Shown piece by piece: positions 1 through 6,440 of a stretch of DNA of 6,607 bases. A model generated the notes under the pieces. That model was not told the origin of the DNA. It made no database searches and saw only the letters and a program-made list of their open reading frames with translations. Within the stretch, counting starts at the first letter, position 1; each line of letters begins with the position of its first letter. Source of the stretch: Lachnospiraceae bacterium UBA7012 (GTDB lineage: Bacteria; Bacillota; Clostridia; Lachnospirales; Lachnospiraceae); assembly GCA_002449595.1 (NCBI GenBank), contig DJXE01000067.1:235-6841 (forward strand). Direction: 5' to 3'. Position numbers and translations under genes: made by a program.

Positions 1-242
1 TCGGCGAGATCATCGGCGGCAGCCAGAGAGAGGACAGCCTCGAAGTGCTTGAGCGCCGCATCGAGGAGCTCGGCATGGACAAGTCCACCTACGAGTTCTA
101 TCTCGACCTGAGACGCTACGGGAGCGTCCGCCACGCGGGTTTCGGCCTCGGCTTCGAGCGCTGCGTGATGTATCTGACCGGCATGGAGAACATCCGTGAC
201 GTGCTCCCGTTCCCGAGAACTGTCGGTACCTGCGATCTTTGA
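1..242 (+). CDS. asnS: Asparaginyl-tRNA synthetase, C-terminal fragment (5' end outside window)
   Basis: This is the last 79 codons of a class II aminoacyl-tRNA synthetase that charges tRNA-Asn with asparagine in the cytoplasm. The reading frame is open from base 3 and ends at TGA 240-242. The start of the gene lies to the left of the window. Visible hallmarks are [10 protein letters not shown] at the left edge, then YLDLRRYG, and then [17 protein letters not shown], which is class II motif 3 with its ATP-binding arginine. The end is the family-typical [11 protein letters not shown], followed by a short VGTCDL tail. Aspartyl- and lysyl-tRNA synthetases share the fold, but the [10 protein letters not shown] ending and the GSQRE segment favour AsnS. 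No clear intrinsic terminator follows the stop codon. Confidence 0.94.
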   Translation, partial: GEIIGGSQREDSLEVLERRIEELGMDKSTYEFYLDLRRYGSVRHAGFGLGFERCVMYLTGMENIRDVLPFPRTVGTCDL

Positions 243-283
243 TGTGACCGGCCGTCCGCTGCGGGGAATGGAAACTGTTGCGC

Positions 284-312
284 TTCTGTTCGCATGTCTG
301 CGGTAGGATAAT
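284..312 (+). promoter_or_regulatory. Possible sigma-A promoter for the NlpC/P60 gene
   Basis: GATAAT at 307-312 matches five of six positions of the TATAAT consensus. TTCTGT at 284-289, 17 bp upstream, is a poor -35 match in which only the leading TT fits well. A start near 319 would leave a leader of about 95 nt (70 nt if the GTG start is used). It lies in the 171-nt gap after asnS, which is the obvious place for a promoter here. The rest of the gap, 243-413, holds no gene that I can support. Confidence 0.35.
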
Positions 313-347
313 AGTGAAGTATGCCCTGCGGTCGTTCCGGTGACGGA

Positions 348-360
348 GCGTGCCGCACGC
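348..360 (+). other. Small leader hairpin, 5-bp stem
   Basis: GCGTG (348-352) and CACGC (356-360) form a perfect 5-bp inverted repeat around a CCG loop, within the presumed leader of the hydrolase gene. Only three T residues follow, after an intervening GGCGC, so it does not read as an intrinsic terminator for asnS. It may be incidental in such GC-rich DNA. Confidence 0.25.
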
Positions 361-413
361 GGCGCTTTCACGACAGGAAATCACGCGGAGTGAACCGGGA
401 GATCACGCACCGA

Positions 414-1874
414 ATGACTTTTATAAAGAACGACAGGATAATATGGATCGCGGCGATGGCGGCATCGCTCTGCCTGACGGCGGCGCTTCCCGCGGCGCCC
501 GTTTTCGCGGAGCCGGCGGAGAGCACGGAGGACGGCACGTCTGAGGACGAGAAGCCGGACACCTCGGCGATCGACGCTGAGATCGACAGGCTGAAGCAGG
601 AAGAGAAGCAGGTCGAGAGCCAGATCGACGCGATCAAACAGCAGAAGAACCAGACGGAAGGCGAGCTTAACGCGACGCAGGGGCAGGTCTCCTCGCTGAG
701 CGGCGAGCAGAGCCAGGTCGCCGGGCAGATGAATGTCACTGAGGACAGCATCGCCCAGAACATGGCGAGCATCAACATCCTTCTGGATGAGATCAGCACG
801 CTCGAAGACGCGATCGAAGTCAAGCAGGAAGAGTACGACGAGGCGAAGTCCAGCGAGCTCATCCAGTACGAGTCGATGAAGCAGCGCATCCGCTTCATGT
901 ATGAGAAGGGCGACATCAATTACGTCCACATCCTTCTCAATGCGACCTCTTACAGCGACATGATCAACAAGAGCGGCTACGTCGAGAAGCTCTACGAGTA
1001 CGACCGCAATATGCTGGAGGAATACCAGGAGACGCAGCGCGTCGTCGCGGAGGCGCAGGCGGCGCTCGAAGAACAGCGCGCGGAGCTCGAGGAGTCCCAG
1101 CACGGCCTGGAAGAAGAGCAGGCGGCGCTGCGCTCGAAGCTCAGCGTCTTAAAGAGCCAGTACGACGATTACGAGACGCGGATCGCGAACGCGGAGAACC
1201 AGGCGGCCCAGCTCCAGGACAGGCTCCTGAAGCAGCAGTCCGAGCTGTCCTCCTGGCAGCAGGAGCAGAACAAGAAGCTGCAGGAGATCCAGACGGCGGA
1301 GGCCACGCGGCAGTCGCAGCTTGACGCCGCGGCGAAGGCGGCGGAAGAGAAGGAGAAGGCGAGAAAAGCGGCACAGAACGCATCTTCGTCGTCCTCTTCC
1401 TTGAGCTCTTCGTCCTCGTCCTCCTCGAGCAGCTCTTCCTCCAGCTCGAGTTCATCGTCGACGGCATCCAGAACAGGCGGGACCGACTACAACCCGTCCC
1501 AGATCACCTATGAGGCGACCGGCTCCGGCAAGGGCACGGACGTCGCCAACTACGCGCTCCAGTTCCGCGGCAATCCTTACGTCTACGGCGGAACGAGCCT
1601 CACGAACGGTGCGGACTGCTCCGGCTTCGTCATGTCCGTCTACCGGAATTTCGGTTACAGCCTGCCGCGCACCGCGGAGCAGCAGCTCTACGCGGGTTCG
1701 GCGGTCGGATCGCTCGACCAGGCGAGGCCGGGCGACATCATCTGTTACCCTGGCCACGTGGGCATCTACATCGGCAACGGCCAGATCATCCACGCGAGCA
1801 CGGCGGCGACCGGCATCAAGATCAGCAATGCGACCTACCGGCCGATCTCCGGGATCCGCAGGATCGTCAACTGA
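414..1874 (+). CDS. Secreted coiled-coil NlpC/P60 peptidoglycan hydrolase (CwlO/PcsB-like)
   Basis: This is a predicted exported cell-wall endopeptidase of 486 aa. Residues 1-32 form a signal peptide: a charged start (KNDR), a hydrophobic core, and a VFA|E cleavage site. Residues about 51-322 are heptad-rich coiled coil rich in Glu, Gln and Lys. It is interrupted near 155-186 by MKQRIRFMYEKGDINYVHIL and its continuation, a segment typical of CwlO/PcsB N-terminal domains. Residues 324-349 are a serine tract that acts as a linker. Residues about 370-486 are an NlpC/P60 (C40) domain with Cys402 in GADCSGF, His448 in GHVGIYIG and His460 in HAST, which match the catalytic triad. In family members the coiled coil holds the peptidase inactive and is controlled by FtsEX at division or elongation sites; that part is inferred here. 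I chose ATG 414 because it gives a compact signal peptide. GTG 390, with AGGAAA at 375-380, is a real alternative and would add eight residues. The end is TGA 1872-1874. Confidence 0.9.
   Translation: MTFIKNDRIIWIAAMAASLCLTAALPAAPVFAEPAESTEDGTSEDEKPDTSAIDAEIDRLKQEEKQVESQIDAIKQQKNQTEGELNATQGQVSSLSGEQSQVAGQMNVTEDSIAQNMASINILLDEISTLEDAIEVKQEEYDEAKSSELIQYESMKQRIRFMYEKGDINYVHILLNATSYSDMINKSGYVEKLYEYDRNMLEEYQETQRVVAEAQAALEEQRAELEESQHGLEEEQAALRSKLSVLKSQYDDYETRIANAENQAAQLQDRLLKQQSELSSWQQEQNKKLQEIQTAEATRQSQLDAAAKAAEEKEKARKAAQNASSSSSSLSSSSSSSSSSSSSSSSSSSTASRTGGTDYNPSQITYEATGSGKGTDVANYALQFRGNPYVYGGTSLTNGADCSGFVMSVYRNFGYSLPRTAEQQLYAGSAVGSLDQARPGDIICYPGHVGIYIGNGQIIHASTAATGIKISNATYRPISGIRRIVN
1383..1460 (+). 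repeat. Poly-serine linker-coding tract (25 Ser in 26 codons)
   Basis: Twenty-six consecutive codons encode serine, except for one leucine (TTG at 1401-1403, one base away from TCG). The tract uses all six serine codons in mixed order: TCT, TCC, TCG, TCA, AGC and AGT. It is therefore homopolymeric in protein but not a simple nucleotide repeat. It separates the coiled coil from the catalytic domain of the hydrolase and should be a flexible, extracytoplasmic linker. Confidence 0.9.
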
Positions 1875-1899
1875 TCCCGCCCCGTCCGCGGCGCGTCTG

Positions 1900-1916
1900 C
1901 GGGCCTGGCCGGCCCG
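1900..1916 (+). other. Intergenic GC hairpin between the hydrolase gene and dgt
   Basis: CGGGCC (1900-1905) pairs with GGCCCG (1911-1916) around a TGGCC loop, giving a 6-bp stem in the 62-nt gap. The bases after it (GATCATGAAAC) lack a T run, so this is not a convincing terminator. Read-through into dgt is expected. It could slow or protect the transcript end, or it could be chance. Confidence 0.25.
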
Positions 1917-1936
1917 GATCATGAAACGAGGACAGC

Positions 1937-3376
1937 ATGTCGAAAGACGCAAGATGGAACTGGCAGGATCTGCTCTGTCCGGAGCGGATCCGCGAGGCGC
2001 ACTCGGTCAATGCGAGCGATCTCCGCTCGGAATATGAGAAGGACTATCACCGCATCATCGGCAGCGCCTCTTTCCGGCGCCTTCAGGACAAGACGCAGGT
2101 CTTCCCGCTGGACAAGAGCGATTTCGTCCGGACGCGGCTGACCCACTCCCTGGAGGTCTCCTCCCTCTCCAAATCTCTCGCGCAGAACGTCGGGCGCAGC
2201 ATCGTCCGCAACATCAAGGACCCCACTTTTCTTCCCGAGAACCAGGCGGATATCTGCGATATCCTCCAGTGCGCGGGACTTCTCCACGACATCGGCAACC
2301 CGCCGTTCGGCCACTTCGGCGAAACAAGCATCCGGACCTATTTCCGGGAGAATCTCTCCCGCATCTCCTACCGCGTCCCCGGCGCGATGCAGGAACTGCC
2401 GCTCGACGAGCTCCTGCTGCCGCAGATGATGGCGGACTTCTGCCATTTCGAAGGCAACGCGCAGGCGCTCCGCCTCGTGACGAAGCTCCACTTCCTCGTG
2501 GATGCGCACGGGATGAACCTCACCAAAGCGCTCCTCGCGACGATCATCAAATATCCGGTCAGCTCGCTGGAGATCGACCCGACGGGGCCGGTCCGCGCCC
2601 ACAAGATGGGCTGCTTCTACGCGGAGCGCGACATCTTCCGGGACATCGAGACGGCGACCGGGCTGCACGGGGCGCGCCATCCGCTGACCTTCCTTCTGGA
2701 GGCGGGCGACGACATGGCGTATCACACGGCGGACATCGAGGACGCCTTCAAGAAGGGGTACCTCAGCTTCCACGAACTCGTCCGCGAGCTGGAAAAGGAT
2801 ATCCGCGAGAACGAGGAACCGGGCTACCTGGAGCTGATCGGGGACCTGAAGAGACGCCGTGAGAAGGCCGAGGCACAGGGCATGCGCGACGCCGGCGGCT
2901 ACGCGGTCCAGAACTGGATCATCCGCGTGCAGGCGAAGCTCATCTCGGAGGCCACCGAGAGCTTCGCCAGGAACTACGACGCGATCATGCGCGGAGAGTA
3001 CGGGAAGGAACTTCTCGACGGGACGGACGCGGAACACATCAACCGGAGACTGGGCGAGATCGCGCGGGATTATGTTTTTCAGAGCAGGGAGATCAAGCTG
3101 ATCGAGATCTCCGCGGAGCGGATCCTGAATTACCTCCTCGACTGCTTCGTGCGCGCCGCGATCCACTACGACACGGACGTGGAGATGTCGCCGGTCGACT
3201 CCCGGCTGATGGTCCTCGTGTCGGACAACTACAAGATGATTTACGACATCTATTCCAAGGGCAAGGATCCTGTGGAAAAGCTTTACCTCCGCCTCCTCCT
3301 GGTCACGGACTACGTGTGCGGGATGACGGACAGCTACGCGCAGGACCTGTACCAGAGGCTGAACGGCAGGATCTGA
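1937..3376 (+). CDS. dgt: Deoxyguanosinetriphosphate triphosphohydrolase (HD-domain dGTPase)
   Basis: This cytoplasmic metal-dependent hydrolase is expected to cleave dGTP to deoxyguanosine and triphosphate, trimming the dNTP pool. The 479-aa length fits the family. Its N-terminal half carries the family signature SASFRRLQDKTQVFPL, then the metal-binding set: His70 in RTRLTHSLEV, the His117-Asp118 pair in GLLHDIGNPPFGHFGE, and the acidic DDMAYHTADIED motif beginning at Asp258-Asp259. The C-terminal helical region (about 300-479) has no motif I recognise separately. The ATG at 1937 is preceded by GAGG at 1928-1931 with 5-nt spacing. The stop is TGA 3374-3376. It lies 62 nt after the hydrolase and 61 nt before guaA. 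Other HD-family members of this type can prefer other dNTPs or need dNTP activators, so the exact substrate is an inference from family membership. Confidence 0.93.
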   Translation: MSKDARWNWQDLLCPERIREAHSVNASDLRSEYEKDYHRIIGSASFRRLQDKTQVFPLDKSDFVRTRLTHSLEVSSLSKSLAQNVGRSIVRNIKDPTFLPENQADICDILQCAGLLHDIGNPPFGHFGETSIRTYFRENLSRISYRVPGAMQELPLDELLLPQMMADFCHFEGNAQALRLVTKLHFLVDAHGMNLTKALLATIIKYPVSSLEIDPTGPVRAHKMGCFYAERDIFRDIETATGLHGARHPLTFLLEAGDDMAYHTADIEDAFKKGYLSFHELVRELEKDIRENEEPGYLELIGDLKRRREKAEAQGMRDAGGYAVQNWIIRVQAKLISEATESFARNYDAIMRGEYGKELLDGTDAEHINRRLGEIARDYVFQSREIKLIEISAERILNYLLDCFVRAAIHYDTDVEMSPVDSRLMVLVSDNYKMIYDIYSKGKDPVEKLYLRLLLVTDYVCGMTDSYAQDLYQRLNGRI

Positions 3377-3393
3377 CGCGGGCTGAAAGATAC

Positions 3394-3419
3394 CTGCAGC
3401 GCCGCGAAGGCTGCTGCGG
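3394..3419 (+). other. Strong intercistronic hairpin between dgt and guaA
   Basis: Bases 3394-3403 pair with 3409-3419 to give ten base pairs, with one bulged T (3412), one G-U pair and a five-base GCGAA loop. It starts 18 nt after the dgt stop and ends just before the guaA Shine-Dalgarno sequence at 3423-3430. There is no T run, so it does not look like an intrinsic terminator. A role in mRNA processing, differential stability, or masking of the neighbouring ribosome site is possible but unproven. Confidence 0.45.
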
Positions 3420-3422
3420 ATG

Positions 3423-3430
3423 AAAGGGGA
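3423..3430 (+). promoter_or_regulatory. Shine-Dalgarno site that sets the guaA start
   Basis: AAAGGGGA lies 7 nt before ATG 3438. An earlier in-frame ATG at 3420 overlaps the end of the upstream hairpin and has no SD in front of it, so 3438 is preferred. The choice removes six residues (MKGDTS) that precede the conserved family start. Confidence 0.8.
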
Positions 3431-3437
3431 TACGAGC

Positions 3438-5012
3438 ATGGCAGAGAATACGGCGGGCAGAGAGAGGATCGTGATCCTGGACTTCGGCGGGCAGTACAAG
3501 CAGCTGATCGCGCGGAGAGTCCGGGAGTGCAATGTCTACAGCGAGATCCTCCCCTATACGACGGCGCCCGAAGAGATACAGAAGCTGAGCCCGAAGGGGA
3601 TCATCCTCACGGGCGGCCCGAACAGCGTCTACGAGGAGGGCTCGCCTTCCTGCGACAGGGAACTGTTTGAGCTGGGGATCCCGGTGCTCGGGATCTGCTA
3701 CGGCTCCCAGCTGATGGCGCACCGTCTCGGCGGGAGAGTGGAGACGGCGCCGGTCAGCGAGTACGGGCACGCGGAGATCGAGGCAGGGAACACACAGGAT
3801 GCGGGGCGGTCCGTCCTTTTCCAGGGAGTTCCGGAGCGGTCCGCGGTCTGGATGAGCCACACGGATTACATCGCGCAGGCGCCGGAGGGATTTGTCGTCA
3901 CGGCGCACACGGACCGCTGCCCGGTCGCCGCGATGGAAGATGCTGAGAGAAAACTGTACGCGGTGCAGTTCCACCCGGAGGTCGAGCACACGGAGTACGG
4001 CAGGCAGATGCTGCGGCACTTCGTCATCGACGTCTGCGGCTGCAGCGGGGACTGGAAAATGTCCTCGTTTGCGGAGGAGGCCATCCGCGCGATCCGGGAG
4101 AAGGTGGGAGACGGCAAGGTGCTCCTCGGCCTCTCCGGCGGCGTGGATTCCTCGGTCGCCGCGGCGCTGCTCTCGCGCGCGGTCGGCAGGCAGCTCACCT
4201 GCGTGTTCGTCGACCACGGCCTTCTGAGGAAGAATGAGGGCGATGAAGTCGAGGCGGTGTTCGGCCCCGCGGGGCCGTTTGACCTGAATTTTGTCCGCGT
4301 GAACGCGAGAGAGCGCTTCTACCTGAAGCTCGCGGGGATCACGGATCCTGAGATGAAGCGCAAGATCATCGGGGCGGAGTTTATCGAGGTGTTTGAGGAA
4401 GAGGCGAAGAAGATCGGCAGGGTCGACTTCCTCGCGCAGGGGACGATCTACCCGGACGTCGTCGAGAGCGGGACGGGCAGCGGCGGCGCCGTGATCAAGT
4501 CCCACCACAATGTCGGCGGGCTCCCGGAGCGCGTGGACTTCCGCGAGATCATCGAGCCGCTCCGGCAGCTCTTCAAGGATGAAGTCCGGCAGACCGGCCT
4601 CGAACTCGGCCTTCCGGAGAAACTCGTCTTCCGCCAGCCGTTCCCGGGACCGGGACTCGGCGTCCGGATCGTCGGCGACATCACGGCGGACAAGGTCCGC
4701 ATCGTGCAGGAGGCGGACGCCATCTTCCGCGAGGAGCTCGAAAAGGGCGGGATCGACACGGGGAACGGACAGTACTTCGCGGCATTGACCAACGTCCGCA
4801 GCGTCGGCGTCATGGGAGACGGCCGCACCTACGACTACGCGGTCGCGCTGCGCGGCGTCGTGACCTCGGACTTCATGACGGCGGAGGCCGCCGAGATCCC
4901 GTGGGACGTGCTGCAGACCTGCATGCGCCGGATCATCGGTGAAGTGAAGGGCGTCAACAGAGTCTTCTACGACCTGACATCCAAGCCGCCGGGTACGATA
5001 GAACTTGAATAA
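3438..5012 (+). CDS. guaA: GMP synthetase (glutamine-hydrolysing)
   Basis: This cytoplasmic enzyme of de novo purine synthesis converts XMP, ATP and glutamine to GMP. At 524 aa it is full length and shows all expected domains. Residues about 10-195 are a class I glutamine amidotransferase: [20 protein letters not shown] near the start, nucleophile Cys87 in GICYGSQ, and His179/Glu181 in FHPEV. Residues about 215-400 are the ATP-pyrophosphatase domain, with the P-loop SGGVDSS at 233-239, then [21 protein letters not shown] and SHHNVGGLP. The C-terminal dimerisation domain contains [29 protein letters not shown] and the closing [10 protein letters not shown]. All catalytic residues are intact. 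The start at 3438 is supported by AAAGGGGA 7 nt upstream, and the stop is TAA 5010-5012. It lies 61 nt downstream of dgt and is likely in the same transcript. No purine riboswitch is visible in that short gap. Confidence 0.97.
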   Translation: MAENTAGRERIVILDFGGQYKQLIARRVRECNVYSEILPYTTAPEEIQKLSPKGIILTGGPNSVYEEGSPSCDRELFELGIPVLGICYGSQLMAHRLGGRVETAPVSEYGHAEIEAGNTQDAGRSVLFQGVPERSAVWMSHTDYIAQAPEGFVVTAHTDRCPVAAMEDAERKLYAVQFHPEVEHTEYGRQMLRHFVIDVCGCSGDWKMSSFAEEAIRAIREKVGDGKVLLGLSGGVDSSVAAALLSRAVGRQLTCVFVDHGLLRKNEGDEVEAVFGPAGPFDLNFVRVNARERFYLKLAGITDPEMKRKIIGAEFIEVFEEEAKKIGRVDFLAQGTIYPDVVESGTGSGGAVIKSHHNVGGLPERVDFREIIEPLRQLFKDEVRQTGLELGLPEKLVFRQPFPGPGLGVRIVGDITADKVRIVQEADAIFREELEKGGIDTGNGQYFAALTNVRSVGVMGDGRTYDYAVALRGVVTSDFMTAEAAEIPWDVLQTCMRRIIGEVKGVNRVFYDLTSKPPGTIELE

Positions 5013-5038
5013 ATGTAAGCGGAAGGAAGATCCTCACC

Positions 5039-5116
5039 ATGATCATGAGCGTCGCGGCGCAGCTGATTGACGGCATCGTGATCACCACGCGATCTCGTTC
5101 AGGAAGCCGTCCTTGA
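5039..5116 (+). CDS. Possible 25-aa short ORF or gene remnant after guaA
   Basis: An ATG at 5039, 26 nt after the guaA stop, opens a 25-codon frame. It begins MIMSVAAQLIDGIVITT and ends at TGA 5114-5116. AAGGAAG at 5023-5029 is a well-placed SD with 9-nt spacing. The last part runs antisense through the stop codon and 3' end of the minus-strand SDR-like gene, and the composition changes there to Arg/Ser-rich residues. It could be a small peptide, the truncated start of a former downstream gene, or chance. I do not recognise it. Confidence 0.2.
   Translation: MIMSVAAQLIDGIVITTRSRSGSRP
5040..5084. terminator. Imperfect hairpin at the convergent guaA / SDR-like junction
   Basis: Bases 5040-5053 and 5069-5084 can pair over 14 positions, with two single-base bulges (5072 and 5075) and one G-U pair. 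The outer arms are TGATCA and TGATCA. The loop is 15 nt. The structure sits where two converging transcripts must end and includes the stop codon of the minus-strand gene (5082-5084). No T tract flanks it on either strand, so an intrinsic terminator is not established. It may be a bidirectional mRNA 3'-end stabiliser. Confidence 0.3.
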
Positions 5117-5714
5117 GGACGAACCGCTCCTCCTCGTTGTGGATCGGGAGCTCGCGCGCGTCATAGCAGAAATCAAGCAAAAAGAACGCGCCGGGTGGGA
5201 AAGCGCCCTGCGGCACGCCGGCGGGATCGCCCGTCAGCGCGTAGTTCCGGAATGTGAAGCCCTCGGGGCGGAGCCGGTTGAAAAACAGCTTGACCATATC
5301 GTTCACGGCCGCCATCATGATGTGCTTCGACGGCGCGCCGGTCCCCGGATTCGAGCGGATGGAGCAGGTCGCATCCGTCAGGATGCAGATTCGCTTCAGC
5401 CCTTTGCGGAGCTGGGGAAGGCACTGTTCCAGAAGTTCAAAGCAGCCGCACACATAGCGGTCGTAGTCCCTCATGGCCGCGGCGTCATCCATCTGCAGGA
5501 TCGTCCCGCCCTCGGGCAGCATCGCATCTGCCTCGGACTCGAAGCTCGCCGTGTGCAGGATCAGAAGATCGAGGTGGTCCAGCGCGGAGATCTCCGCGGA
5601 GAGCGGCTCGTCCGGCCGGTTCTGATACACCGTGTCGCCGTGGGCGGCAAACCAGTCAGCCATCCGGATCGCTTCGGGGTCGCTGCAGCCTATCACTAAA
5701 ATATTCTTATTCAT
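5082..5714 (-). CDS. Degenerate SDR-like protein, probable pseudoenzyme
   Basis: This 210-aa protein of unknown role is clearly related to the SDR encoded just upstream. The segment at residues 144-158 (FFNRLRPEGFTFRNY) matches LFNELRPQGYTFRVY of its neighbour at ten of fifteen positions. The N-terminal strand-helix (KNILVIG, then WFAAHG) aligns without gaps. However, the cofactor-loop glycines are replaced (G9, P13, A15 instead of GxxxGxG). The NAG motif reads HTA, and about 30 residues between beta-2 and beta-4 are missing. Without gaps, the catalytic Tyr and Lys positions hold Lys130 and Met134. No YxxxK occurs anywhere in the protein. Dehydrogenase activity is therefore unlikely. The frame is intact with a good SD (GAGAGGA, 7-nt spacing), which argues against simple decay. 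It could be a subunit partner of the active SDR, a nucleotide- or ligand-binding regulator, or a divergent NmrA-like protein. The start is ATG 5714 and the stop is TGA at 5084-5082. Confidence 0.85.
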   Translation of the reverse strand: MNKNILVIGCSDPEAIRMADWFAAHGDTVYQNRPDEPLSAEISALDHLDLLILHTASFESEADAMLPEGGTILQMDDAAAMRDYDRYVCGCFELLEQCLPQLRKGLKRICILTDATCSIRSNPGTGAPSKHIMMAAVNDMVKLFFNRLRPEGFTFRNYALTGDPAGVPQGAFPPGAFFLLDFCYDARELPIHNEEERFVLKDGFLNEIAW

Positions 5715-5721
5715 GCGTCAT

Positions 5722-5729
5722 TCCTCTCA
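5722..5729 (-). promoter_or_regulatory. Shine-Dalgarno overlapping the upstream stop codon (translational coupling)
   Basis: On the minus strand the stop TGA (5729-5727) runs directly into GAGAGGA (5728-5722), which lies 7 nt before the ATG at 5714. The SD of the SDR-like gene therefore shares bases with the stop codon of the active SDR gene. Ribosomes terminating on the first gene would sit on the initiation site of the second, so coupled synthesis in related amounts is expected. Confidence 0.7.
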
Positions 5730-6416
5730 AAACGTCCAGACTTCCCCTTCGATATCCATCAGATAAAGCACGTCCTCGACTTCCCGGTCTTCCGTAAACT
5801 GCCGGTAGGCGACGGCCGCCGTCTCTTCCGGCTCGTAGTAGCCGACAGTGGACTTAACGCCCGCCATGTAGGAGCGGATCCAGCCGGGATGGTAGACGCG
5901 GAACGTGTAGCCCTGCGGGCGGAGCTCATTGAACAGGAGCCGCAGCTCCATGTTGAGCGCCGTCTTCGACATGCAGTAGGAGTACATGTCGGGACGCATC
6001 GCGAGCGTGATGCTGCCCGCCTCGGAGGACACCGCGCAGATGCGCCGGTCCCCGCGGTCCAGAAGGTCGCGGAAGGCGGAGATGAGCCTGACGAGTGCCA
6101 GCGAGTTCACCGAGAAGATCCGGTTCATGTATTCCCTCTCTTCCGGCAGATGGGCGATCCCTGCATTGCTTGCGAGAAGGTCGATCCGGTCGGTCTCCTT
6201 TTCGACGATCTCCTTTGCTTTCTGCACACTCTCCGAAGACGAGACGTCCAGCGGCACGATGACGATGTTGTCCGGGTATTTCTCCTGCAGCTGAGACAGC
6301 TGCGGCCACGCCGGCATGAACTGCCCCGCGAACACGCGCCACCCGTGGGAGGCGAATTCCGAGGCCATGGCGAGACCGACGCCGCGGTCCGCACCGGAGA
6401 TCAGAACGGTTTTCAT
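5727..6416 (-). CDS. Short-chain dehydrogenase/reductase (SDR), substrate unknown
   Basis: This 229-aa classical-length SDR is a predicted cytoplasmic NAD(P)-dependent oxidoreductase. It starts with beta-strand KTVLISG and the cofactor loop G8-ADR-G12-V-G14. It then shows Asp57 in LDVSS (adenine contact), N84-A85-G86 at the end of beta-4, Asn104 in SVNSLAL, Ser130/131 in AVSSEAG, and the catalytic pair Tyr147/Lys151 in YCMSK, followed by YHPGWIRSYM. The Arg11 next to the second glycine would favour NADP(H), but that is only a tendency. The gap from Ser131 to Tyr147 is 16 residues, longer than the usual 13 or so. ATG 6416 is chosen because AAAGGAG lies 7 nt upstream. The frame stays open to a GTG at 6479, but that region is a GC-rich structured leader. 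The stop is TGA 5729-5727. It is co-oriented with, and 12 nt from, its degenerate paralogue. The substrate cannot be told from sequence. Confidence 0.92.
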   Translation of the reverse strand: MKTVLISGADRGVGLAMASEFASHGWRVFAGQFMPAWPQLSQLQEKYPDNIVIVPLDVSSSESVQKAKEIVEKETDRIDLLASNAGIAHLPEEREYMNRIFSVNSLALVRLISAFRDLLDRGDRRICAVSSEAGSITLAMRPDMYSYCMSKTALNMELRLLFNELRPQGYTFRVYHPGWIRSYMAGVKSTVGYYEPEETAAVAYRQFTEDREVEDVLYLMDIEGEVWTF

Positions 6417-6423
6417 AGATGCT

Positions 6424-6430
6424 CTCCTTT
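6424..6430 (-). promoter_or_regulatory. Shine-Dalgarno site that sets the SDR start at 6416
   Basis: AAAGGAG (reading 6430 to 6424 on the minus strand) is a near-perfect anti-16S match with 7-nt spacing to ATG 6416. It supports this start over the in-frame GTG at 6479, which would add 21 residues and lies only about 3 nt from the predicted transcription start. Confidence 0.85.
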
Positions 6431-6440
6431 GCCGATCATG

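Noticed and set aside
348..368. Intrinsic terminator of asnS
   Set aside because: The stem is only 5 bp and the T run is three bases, set off by GGCGC. It also lies downstream of the possible promoter for the next gene.
1383..1460. Serine tract as a sequencing or assembly artefact
   Set aside because: The codons are mixed, the frame is kept, and the downstream NlpC/P60 domain is intact, so a slippage error is unlikely.
3377..3437. Purine riboswitch controlling guaA
   Set aside because: The gap is only 61 nt and holds a single long hairpin. The three-way junction and conserved loop bases of a purine aptamer are not present.
1919..3532. A 537-codon open frame on the minus strand opposite dgt
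   Set aside because: It mirrors the codon structure of dgt on the other strand, is dominated by Arg, Leu, Asp and Val, shows no recognisable motif, and is fully explained as an antisense shadow in GC-rich DNA.
3303..4508. A 401-codon open frame on the minus strand opposite guaA
   Set aside because: GuaA is unmistakable on the + strand. This frame has low-complexity Arg/Leu/Asp composition and no supported start.
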